Source: Mesostigma viride
Lineage: Eukaryota > Streptophyta > Mesostigmatophyceae > Mesostigmatales > Mesostigmataceae
DNA: 64,000 bases
Direction of reading: 5' to 3'
Assembly: GCA_009746045.1 (NCBI GenBank)
Contig: RPFO01000080.1
Coordinates: forward strand, 3,887,900-3,951,899
Within the stretch, counting starts at the first letter, position 1. Each line of letters starts with the position of its first letter. Both the position numbers and the translations under genes were made by a program. Below, piece by piece: positions 1 through 9,400 of this stretch. The notes beneath the pieces are model-generated. The model ran no database searches, was not told where the DNA came from, and worked only from the letters and a program-made list of their open reading frames with translations.

Positions 1-84
1 TTCCGGTTGTTTTGGATTGGCTGTGTACTCCGCGATGCCTTGGATAGTGCGGGATGACCCCCAATTGCGAAATTAGTATATAGG
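1..84. repeat. Direct repeat, copy 1 (second copy 796-880)
   Basis: The first 84 bases recur at 796-880 with scattered changes. Both start ttccggttgttttggattgg and share the string ggatagtgcggga. An inverted-repeat element (85-558) follows copy 1 directly, and a 5'-gene duplication (880-1185) follows copy 2. No coding potential seen. Confidence 0.7.
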
Positions 85-558
85 ACTACACCCTCCGCAT
101 TGGTAGGTATACTAAATAATTATGAGGCTGGGCGCCGGCCAGCTGCAAACGATAAATAAAAAAAAAAGAATTTTAATTAACTAATTCCCGAGTGAAGTGA
201 ACTGTAGTTTTTGAAGCTACCAAACAAACAAAGAAAGTGTTATTTTCCTGTCACGTGTGCAGCTTTCTCGCTAACAAACAAAGAAATATTAAATCTCTGG
301 CTGAAAAATGTGCTTTTTCTAGCCGTAAGAGCAGTGCATCCGGCTGGGTTATACAGAACAAAGTCAACAAACAAAGAATTATTAAATTTCGTAGCCAGTT
401 CAACGGTTGTTCGGTAACCAAACAAACAAACTAATAATTAATTAATTGGGCGGGCACAGTAGCACTTTCAACCAATAAAACGCTATTGTCTAACTAATTC
501 CGAAGGGCCTTTCGGCTGAACCGAATTAAAACTACTGTACCAATGCGGAGGGTGTAGT
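85..558. mobile_element. Small non-autonomous inverted-repeat element (MITE-like)
   Basis: Perfect 21-bp terminal inverted repeats lie at 85-105 and 538-558; the shared core is CTACACCCTCCGCATTGGTA. The 474-bp interior is AT-rich with no convincing gene; short frames at 211-434 overlap on both strands and look random. No clear target-site duplication is visible, so the superfamily is unknown. Confidence 0.65.
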
Positions 559-617
559 GTCACCCGCTGGCTTCGCCCAGCCCAAAACAGGGTCCCTTTT
601 TTTGGCAGTACTTCGCC

Positions 618-704
618 CCGCTGCCCGCAGCCCGCAGCCCGCAGCCCGCTGCCCGTTGCCCGTTGCCCGCTGCCGCTGCCCGCTGCCCGCTGCCCGCTGC
701 GGCC
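618..704. repeat. GC-rich (CCCGCTG/CCCGCAG)n tandem repeat
   Basis: Imperfect 7-bp units (cccgcag, cccgctg, cccgttg) repeat about 12 times. The rest of 559-795 contains short direct repeats of gtacggtgctcgct and no gene. Confidence 0.8.
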
Positions 705-879
705 GCTGGAATAGTACGGTGCTCGCTTCGCTCGCGGATTGGTGCGCAGTACGGTGCTCGCTCGCTTCGCTGGCTCGCTGGGATTGGTGGTAAGTGATTC
801 CGGTTGTTTTGGATTGGCGGTGAAGTCGCGATGCCCTGGATAGTGCGGGATTACCTGACATTGCGACATTAGTAAATAG

Positions 880-1185
880 GATGTTAAACGAGTAATGCAG
901 ATTCTGATTTCAGCAGACGATGACAAAGAGATCCCCAGTTCGATTCCGGCCTGGATTCATTGCAGATCACGTTTTCCGCGGACCGGCAGTGAACGCAAAT
1001 GGTTGTCACCTTTGCGGCGTGCCAAATCAGAAATCAGTACACCTTATATCAAATCGCCAGACATAGCCAGGTAGGTCAGTGGCTGTAAATCAGTGCCCAA
1101 GCCCAAATATTCATATCACAACATCAAGTCGCCGGCATGAAGACGCTACTCCACGTTTTGGTCGGATTGCTCGTGTTAAGGTTGA
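880..1185 (+). pseudogene. Truncated duplicate of the dehydrogenase gene 5' end
   Basis: This 306-bp stretch repeats 6067-6372 at about 97% identity: the 5' flank, the ATG (1138) and the first 48 nt of exon 1. After 1185 the match stops and the TIR element at 1193-6062 begins 7 bp later. Read through, the frame hits a stop soon after entering the TIR element, so this copy cannot encode the enzyme. It is a relic of a tandem duplication of promoter plus signal-peptide exon, now split by the element. Confidence 0.8.
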
Positions 1186-1919
1186 CACACATGCACGACT
1201 CACATGAGGCGGTGAACTCTTTGTGAACTCTTTTGTGAACTGGGCCGACCGGGGCCGAGCTAATTTTGGGTCCCGACGAGTTCACGAGTTCACAGGACGA
1301 GTTCACAATCTCCCCAAAGTCCGAAGTTGGTGAACTCCCCGTGAACTCCTCGTGAACTCTTTGTGAACTTGTGGTGAACAGCGTGCGTTGGCGCGAAGCA
1401 AGCCCATGAAAATGCCAGACGTGCAACATGCGCGGGAAGGTGGCAGGTGCTCGGGAGTCGCCAGCCATGAGGGACACCGACCAGCCTTTTCAGGAATGGC
1501 TACAACGGGTTACCCTCGCGAAAGGTGACCCGAAGCCTGCTATTAGCGACGACATTAACCCAAATGCTCCGAGCCCCACGGCTGTAGAAGAGCAGAGCAT
1601 CGCACGCGAAGGGCACAGCGCCGCACTCGATCTGGTTGCGGCTTTGGTGATCTTTGGAGATGCTGGCAATCTTGATGAGGACGATAGTTGGCGCAGTAAT
1701 AAATGTCGGTCTTCTTGTGCGGCATTGCATACTCTTTGGAGATGACAAGGCGAGCTCGCCTAAGCCGAAGGCAAAGCGAAATATGAGCGACAAAGCAAAC
1801 GTTAAACTCACAACGCCCTGATGACAATATGGATGGCGGCAATTGGTGTTGATGGCCACATACACACTGATTCATATCCATCATCGTGCACGACTCGAAA
1901 ACGCGGATAACATAACGGC

Positions 1920-2412
1920 AGGCTCGAGCTACCTTGGTCCGGATTCTCCAGATCTCTGGCCTGCGCTGTTGTCTCATTGACATACACACTGATGCGCCCG
2001 GCAATACATGGGCGGTCCGTCTGCATGAACAATCTTTCGTTGCTGGCCGCCCCACGCTTCACGTTCCAGGCACACTGGTTGGTAAGGGTCAACTTGTAAG
2101 GTCCGTTGAGTCCGATCTCTTTTCTTTCAGGGGCATGCTCTTTTTGTGTGTGCGATCATGATGGCCACTATGGAACGTGATTCATAAGATATTGCTTCAA
2201 ATTTGCTGTGCGATAACACTTCCTTGACTACTTGTAGTATCACTTTTATTGCTCATTGAAATAATTTTGGACATTTATCTGCTGGCCCCAGGCAATTGTC
2301 ATGTTTGTTGTCTCACTCACTTGATGACAATGTAAAGACTATCAATAAAGCAACTAGCGCAGGCCAGAAATATGGAGAATCCGGACCATGCTGTTGATAG
2401 CTCGAGCCTGCT
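1920..2412. mobile_element. Inverted-repeat pair, possible MITE inside the larger element
   Basis: About 50 bp at 1920-1972 (with gctcgagcta and tctggcctgcgct) recur inverted at 2358-2412 with several mismatches. The motif tctggcctgcgct also appears near 26980 and, as tctgggctgcgct, near 24875, so it marks a dispersed family. Short frames here are overlapping and unconvincing. Confidence 0.5.
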
Positions 2413-3029
2413 GTTGACTCATCCGTGTTAGTCGAGTCATTCACAACGATGGAAACAAATGGAGGTGGAAATGTGCAGCCTTGTACGTTACAACTATGGC
2501 TGGCTAACATTCAGAGCGGGATCTACACGGTTTGCGATGGCACCACTCCTTTTGAACTGCAATAACCCTAAATGGAATTAATATGTTCGCACATTGCATA
2601 GTTGCATGCCTCCCTTTATAATTGCAACGCGCCCGACATTAGTCATGATTAAGAATTACGCGTGCACAAAGTTATTGTTAAGCAGCCACAATACGTCCAA
2701 CATTATGTCTCACTCAATGAGCAACCAATTCAAGACATTGCACATGTCCAATTAATTAATTAATTAATAGACATGTCCAAGTGAGGTCTTAACAACCACA
2801 GTACCCCCAGTGCGTGTGACTAGCTCAAGGAGCTAGCATGCACGTAATTGACCACTGTGAACATGTGTAGCATCATACGGTAAGCTAATGGAATTTCCAT
2901 TATTATAATTCTGAAATGTTGACTCACATTTGCTAAATGAAGTAAGGAGTTCAGTTATAAAACAAACTCTTGCTTATGCCCACTCTGATATGGGAAACCA
3001 GATGCCCATCCATGAAAAGAATGTGTGTG

Positions 3030-4909
3030 TGTGAGTGAGTGAGTGAGTGAGTGAGTGAGGGAGGGAGGGAGGGAGGGAGGGAGGAGGGGAGGGAGGGAGG
3101 GAGGGAGGGAGGGAGGGAGGGAGGGGGAGGGAGGAGGGAGGAGGGAGGAGGAGGGAGGGAGGAGGGAGGAGGGAGGGAGGAGGGGAGGGAGGGAGGAGGA
3201 GGAGGGAGGGAGAGGGAGGGAGGGAGGGAGGGAGGGAGGGAGGGAGAGGGAGGAGGGAGGAGGGAGGGAGGGAGGGAGGGAGGGAGGGAGGGAGGAGGGA
3301 GGAGGGAGGAGGGAGGGAGGGAGGGAGGGAGGGAGGGAGGGAGGAGGAGGGAGGGAGGGAGGGAGGGAGGGAGGAGGAGGGAGAGGAGGGAGGGAGGAGG
3401 AGGGGAGGAGGGAGGAGGGAGGGAGGGAGGGAGGAGGGAGGGAGGAGGAGGGAGGGAGGAGGGAGAGGGAGGGAGGAGGGAGGGAGAGGGAGGGAGGGAG
3501 GGAGGGAGGGAGGGAGGAGGGAGGAGGAGGGAGGAGGGAGGGAGGAGAGGAGGGAGGGAGGGAGGGAGGGAGGAGGGAGGAGGAGGGAGGGAGGGAGGGA
3601 GGAGGGAGGGAGGGAGGGAGGGAGGGAGGAGGGAGGGAGGGAGGGAGGAGGAGGGAGGGAGGGAGGAGGGAGGGAGGGAGGGGGGAGGGAGGAGGGAGGA
3701 GGGAGGAGGGAGGGAGGGAGGGAGGAGGAGGGAGGGAGGGAGGAGGGAGGGAGGGGAGGGAGGAGGAGGAGGGGAGGGAGGGAGGGAGGAGGAGGGAGGG
3801 GGAGGGAGGGAGGAGGGAGGGAGGGAGGGAGGGAGGAGGGAGAGGAGGGAGGAGAGGAGGGAGGGAGGGAGGGAGGGAGAGGGAGGGAGGGAGGAGGAGG
3901 GAGGGAGGGAGGGAGGAGGAGGGAGGGAGGGAGGAGGAGGGAGGGAGGAGGAGGGAGGGGAGGAGGGAGGGAGGGAGGGAGGGAGGAGGAGGGAGGGAGG
4001 AGGGAGGAGGGAGGGAGGGAGGAGGGAGGAGGGAGGGAGGGAGGGAGGGAGGAGGAGGGAGGAGGGAGGGAGGAGAGGGAGGGAGGAGGAGGGAGGGAGG
4101 AGGGAGGGAGGGAGGGAGGGAGGGGAGGGAGGAGGGAGGAGGAGGAGGGAGGGAGGGAGGGAGGGAGGAGGGAGGAGGGAGGGAGGGAGGGAGGAGAGGG
4201 AGGGAGGGAGGAGGAGGGAGGGAGGGAGGGAGGGAGGGAGGAGAGGGAGGGAGGAGGGGGAGGGAGGGAGGGAGGGAGGGAGGAGGGAGGAGAGGGAGGG
4301 AGGGAGGGAGGGAGGGAGGGAGGGAGGGAGGGGGAGGGAGGAGGGAGGGAGGGAGGGAGGGAGGGAGGGAGGGAGGAGGGAGGAGGGAGGGAGGGAGGGA
4401 GGGAGGGAGGAGGGAGGGAGGAGGGAGGGAGGGAGGAGGGAGGGAGGGAGGGAGGGAGGGAGGGAGGGAGGGAGGGAGGAGGGAGGAGGAGGAGGGAGGG
4501 AGAGGGAGGGAGGGAGGAGGGAGGAGGGAGGGAGGGAGGGAGGGAGGGAGGGAGGGAGGAGGAGGGAGGAGGAGGGAGGGAGGGAGGAGGGAGGGAGGAG
4601 GGAGGGAGGAGGAGGGAGGGAGGGAGGAGGGAGGGAGGGAGGAGGAGGAGGGAGGGAGGAGGGAGGGAGGGAGGGAGGGAGGGAGGGAGGGAGGAGGGAG
4701 GGAGGAGGGAGGGAGGGAGGGAGGGAGGGAGGGAGGAGGGAGGGAGGGAGGGAGGGAGGGAGGGAGGGAGGGAGGGAGGAGGGAGGAGGGAGGGAGGGAG
4801 GGAGGGAGGAGGAGGGAGGGAGGGAGGGAGGGAGGGAGGGAGGAGGGAGGGAGGGAGGGAGGGAGGGAGGAGGGAGGGAGGGAGGAGGAGGAGGGAGGAG
4901 GGAGGGAGA

Positions 4910-4976
<67 letters not shown>
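3030..4976. repeat. 1.9-kb polypurine tract: (GAGT)n, (GGGA)n/(GGA)n, then (AG)n
   Basis: After a short gagt run at 3030-3058, the plus strand is almost pure purine to about 4976. It consists of gggaggga blocks broken by gga units, then a roughly 60-bp (ag)n run. Long open frames on both strands are products of low complexity, not genes. Such tracts can form triplex (H-DNA) and stall polymerases. Confidence 0.95.
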
Positions 4977-4979
<3 letters not shown>

Positions 4980-4987
4980 CTAGATGT

Positions 4988-5152
4988 GCATGTACGTATG
5001 CGTGTGCGTGTGCGTGTGCGTGTGCGTGTGCGTGTGCGTGTGCGTGTGCGTGTGCGTGTGCGTGTGCGTGTGCGTGTGCGTGTGCGTGTGCGTGTGCGTG
5101 TGCGTGTGCGTGTGCGTGTGCGTGTGCGTGTGCGTGTGCGTGTGCGTGTGCA
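4988..5152. repeat. (GTGTGC)n hexamer array
   Basis: About 26 near-perfect copies of gtgtgc follow the (ag)n tract. Alternating purine-pyrimidine sequence like this can adopt Z-DNA. Confidence 0.95.
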
Positions 5153-5655
5153 TGCGCACATGCCACACGTGCACATGCACGTATGGGTGGGCAGGGCATT
5201 GCGTTTGCAGCGACGACGTATACACAGTCCAGGTTACCATAGGCGTCCAACCGGAACCTACGCTTGCTGTTTGCTGTTGAAAGCATCTTCAAGTTCTCGT
5301 AGAATGCCAGGGCGTTCCCCATTTTTGGACCACGTGTTTGAAGCGATGCCATATGCACGCTCCAAGGTACCATAGTCGCAGCTATGAGAAAGCCACTCTA
5401 ATGCACCAATGAGCATTTGCTCGGGTCTTACCACGTGCAACCGGAGCCCGCGCCCGCCGTTGTCTGGAGATTCGGCTCGCTGATCGGGCCGATTTTCTCC
5501 AGTAAATAGCCGAACGCCTCCAGCGAGATATGGCATGTTTTGTGCATGTGACGGCGGGCGGCTCTGGGGTCGTCCCCAGCCAATAAACAAACCGGCTTTG
5601 AAACAATATCGACAGAGAAGCACTGGCACCAACACCTGGAAAAACTTGAAAAGAA

Positions 5656-5691
5656 AGCTACCTGTCTGCGTTCGAACGCAGACAGGTAGCT
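5656..5691. repeat. Perfect 36-bp palindrome
   Basis: The 18-bp arms (agctacctgtctgcgttc and its complement) meet at a central ttcgaa with no spacer. It lies inside the TIR element and is not part of a visible gene. Confidence 0.9.
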
Positions 5692-6066
5692 GGAAAAGCG
5701 ACATGCACGACAGGTCACCGGCGCGTTTTAATCATGTTTCTGCAGCACTGTATCAAATTAGTGGTGCAGAGGTTAGTGGTTTACAGCTGGACAAGACGTG
5801 CATGTTATTAGCCAGCATGCCCGGATGCATCATGCACTTGCTTGACGTTTGCGCCCTTTCCCGCGAAATCTGGGCTGTCTTCCCGCGCCTCCGCCAGTTC
5901 ACAAACGAGTTCACTGGCGTACAGTTCACTACGTCGTTGCGACCCATGTGAGTGCGTGAACTCGAAGTGAAGGGCCGGTGAAGCGCCGGTGGCGACCCGG
6001 CCGTCGACCCAGTTCACAAAGAGTTCACCGACGGAGTTCACCGAGCCTCATGTGAGTCGTGCCTTC

Positions 6067-6324
6067 AGGATGTTAAACGAGTAAAATGCAGATTCTGATT
6101 TCAGCAGACGATGACAAAGAGATCCCCAGTTCGATTCCGGCCTGGATTCATTGCAGATCACGTTTTCCGCGGACCGGCAGTGAACGCAAATGGTTGTCAC
6201 CTTTGCGGCTTGCCAAATCAGAAATTACACCTTATATCAAATAGCCAGACATAGCCAGGTAGGTCAGTGGCTGTAAATCAGTGCCCAAGCCCAAATATTC
6301 ATATCACAACATCATGTCGCCGGC
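6067..6324 (+). promoter_or_regulatory. 5' flank of the dehydrogenase gene (putative promoter/5' UTR)
   Basis: This is the non-coding part of the 306-bp duplicated block directly upstream of the ATG at 6325. It starts 4 bp after the TIR element ends, so the promoter must lie in this short piece or in the transposon. A cttatatcaaa string near 6231 might serve as a weak TATA-like element; that is a guess. Confidence 0.35.
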
Positions 6325-6447
6325 ATGAAGACGCTACTCCACGTTTTGGTCGGATTGCTCGTGTTAAGGTTGACGCGGGGCGAGCCCACGAGCCTGGCCG
6401 ATGATCCTAATATAAGAATTCGAGAAATGATGATAAGTGGCCTTACT
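6325..6447 (+). CDS. Dehydrogenase exon 1 (signal peptide)
   Basis: Residues 1-41. [20 protein letters not shown] is a classic signal peptide with probable cleavage near residue 19-20. The exon ends at an ACT|gtaagt donor in phase 0, and joining it to exon 2 gives ...ISGLT-WPTAIKF, the usual start of the propeller. The 312-nt intron 1 is the only one without a repeat array. Confidence 0.8.
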
Positions 6448-9400
6448 GTAAGTCATCAAGAGCCGGCGCGCGTACAGACATGCCAGAATCGTGGCGTCCA
6501 TATGCCCTGTATGCATATGAGCTACGTGGCCGTTTTGCGTAGCAGGAATCCCGCAGCATGGACCTTACTGCCGTATGCCTAGTTTTACTTACTGCCAGTA
6601 CTGCGTATGCTTTACGACGGGACCGTTTCCGTGCATGTTGCTCAGGATTAATTCGACAAGCTTTCCCTTCTTCGTGCAATTTGTCGCAGACGCGCCTTTC
6701 GCCTGTTCCTTCCTCATCCCTGTTGTGCTCTGCATGCTTGAATCTTGGATGATCTGCAGTGGCCTACCGCCATCAAGTTTGCACCTGCTGCCGACGGGCG
6801 TGTCTTCATTATTGAGAAAGCGGGCAAACTAAAGGTAGGGTCACTGTAGATCTCCATAGTACACATGAGATCCTTTAGCCCTCTTTCATAAATTAGCCTT
6901 ACAACATAACAGCATGTGACAGTAATCAGCTGTGGGCACCCTGACGGCAGAGGTACATATAATAATGAGCACATATAATAAGCACATATAATAATCAGCA
7001 CAGCGTGGGTCATGCGCCTAGTTGTAGGTCACCATCGCATCGCTGCATGCGGGGGAAAGCAAAGCCCGTACCAGAATTAAGTGCCTAACAGCCCCCGTTT
7101 CTGGGGGGTGCGGTCACGTAGTTGCACGATGCCTGTTCATGGTCCATCGGCCAGTCATGAGATCCCAGTACAGCAGTGTGGTTTGGCAATGAGCACGCTA
7201 GCTAGTCGGGCGTTCCAGTGTCATCATAATTGGGGGAAGGTAATGCCCCTTTCATGGTGCCTGTTGATGGTGACCAGTCCGCTGCGCTGGGACACTGGGG
7301 GGCAGACACACTACCTGCAAGTGCTGGTCCCGTGGTTCGTGCCCTGTGAGATACCGAGCCTGATGGAGCCCAGCGCTTCGTGTAGCTTTTTTTACGCAGC
7401 CAGATCCATCCGGATCCGCAGGATCCAGCTATATAGGCGAAGCGTTGATGGAGCCTGTAGGTGGTTCAGTGCGCTAGGACACCGTGCCAGTTACACTCCC
7501 TGTTGATGGTCAGGCAAGCGGACCTGCAGACATCATCTGCATTCCACGGTCAATGATAGCATCCATAAGCACGTGAGTACGACACGTGGGTGGCATGTGT
7601 CTTTGGTGGCATGTGGTGGTCGCAAGCCTTGCAAGTGCAAGTCGCTGGGAGATGATCATAAATGCTAGTGAGCTGGTAGTCTCATCGATAAATGCTAGTC
7701 GCTGGATTCAATGACGAAACCTAGGAGTTACTGGAAGGTGATCATATATGCTTGATGTGCCATAGGCACATGCAGGCACAAGTAGGCACAAGTAGGCACA
7801 AGTAGGCACATGCAGGCACATGCAGGCACATGCAGGCACATGCAGGCACATGCAGGCACATGCAGGCACATGCAGGCACATGCAGGCACATGCAGGCACA
7901 TATGCAGGCACATGCAGGCACAAGTATGCACATACAGGCACAAGTAGGCGCAAGTAGGAGTGTTGGACAACATCCAGGACAAGATGGCAACCCCAACCCT
8001 AAACTCTAAATTACAGCGTGCACTTTGCAGTGTATGCATTTTGTGGTGTGTGCGACATGCTGTGGTTGCTTGTCGATATGTGTCCTCCTCTTTGCTGTGT
8101 GTGCAATGTGCATGGTGCCCAGGTGTTGGATGATCTCAGAGTGTACCAAGACGGCCAGCCTACCCCATAGACCCTTGTCAAGGCGCCCAGCCTGCTCCAT
8201 AGAGCTCAGTACTGCTTGCTCTATGCTGCGTGTGCTGCTTGCATGTGCGCAGGTGCTGGACAGCATCAGCGACAAGACGCCCACCCTGGTCTTTGACGTG
8301 AGCCCGAACACCTTCTCAGCGTGGGATCATGGTCTTCTGGGCTTGGCGGTGCACCCGTCCTTCCCGAGCCCGCCTTTTGTCTACATACTGTACACGAGGG
8401 ACGTGGGTGAGTGCGTACTGCATACTTGTACATAGTGGATACTACCGTGCGCCACTGCCCCGTGTCTTGCGGACACTCACAGCCCGAGGCTAGGTCTACC
8501 AGCTCGTCCCTGTACCTGGATGATCAGTGCGTTGCTGATGCTTCCGCAAGTCACCGGCTCCTTGTTCCATCCAGCCCGACAGGAACAGCTAGGCTGGATG
8601 TGGGTGGGTGTGTACCTCATGGACGTGCGGGAATCAGGGGTGGGCAGTCTGCAAAGTGGCCCGATGCTGGTGCCTTCTTTCCCGTTTGGCCTTACATCTC
8701 TACCTGCTGTAGGAGACGGCTTGGGTTGGGTGAGCGGTCGCTGCATGCTGCCCGGTATGGGTATGCCTGCAGTGATTCATTGAAACCATATTCCCGCAGA
8801 TATGCTCTCACAAACAGCAGTTTCTCTGTCTTATTTAACGCCTGGAGTCCCCCGTGATGGTCACTGTAGTCACCTGCTATCATGATCCCATGGAAGGCCA
8901 CTGGAACGCTCTAGTCGCGCAGCGATGCGTGACCTTTGAACTGGGACTTGTGAACGCTCTAGTCGCTCAGCGATGCGTGACCGGGGGACGGGGGACGGGG
9001 GACGGGGGACGGGGGACGGGGGACGGGGACGGGGACGGGGGACGGGGACAGGGGACGGGGGGCGGGGGCGGGGGCGGGGGCGGGCGGACGGGGGGCGGGG
9101 GGGGGCGGGGCGGGGGCGGCGGGGGCGGGGGCGGGGGCGGGGCGGGGCGGGGCGGGGGCGGGGACGGGGGACGGGGACGGGGGACGGGGACGGGGGACGG
9201 GGACAAGGGACGGGACGGGACGGGGACGGGGACGGACGGGACGGGGGACGGGGACGGGGGACGGGGGACGGGGACGGGACGGGGACGGGGGACAAGGGAC
9301 GGGACGGGGACGGGGGACGGGGGACGGGGACGGGGACGGGGACGGGGGACGGGGACGGGGGACGGGACGGGGGCGGGGGGCGGGGCGGGGGACGGGGACG

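Larger units (their letters stand above)
1193..6062. mobile_element. 4.9-kb terminal-inverted-repeat element with subterminal GTGAACTC repeats
   Basis: Perfect 18-bp terminal inverted repeats GCACGACTCACATGAGGC lie at 1193-1210 and 6045-6062. Both ends carry many copies of the motif gtgaact/agttcac (more than ten in 1211-1380, about six in 5895-6040), as in DNA transposons with subterminal transposase sites. No transposase frame is visible. The interior holds an inverted-repeat pair (1920-2412), a giant polypurine tract (3051-4976), a GTGTGC array and a 36-bp palindrome. The superfamily is unknown and the element is probably non-autonomous. Confidence 0.65.

Noticed and set aside
2951-5375. 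Open frames of over 600 codons on both strands (Ser/Pro/Leu, Arg/Gly/Glu, Thr/Arg)
   Set aside because: They are translations of the polypurine and GTGTGC arrays, open on both strands and in several frames, with no complex sequence.
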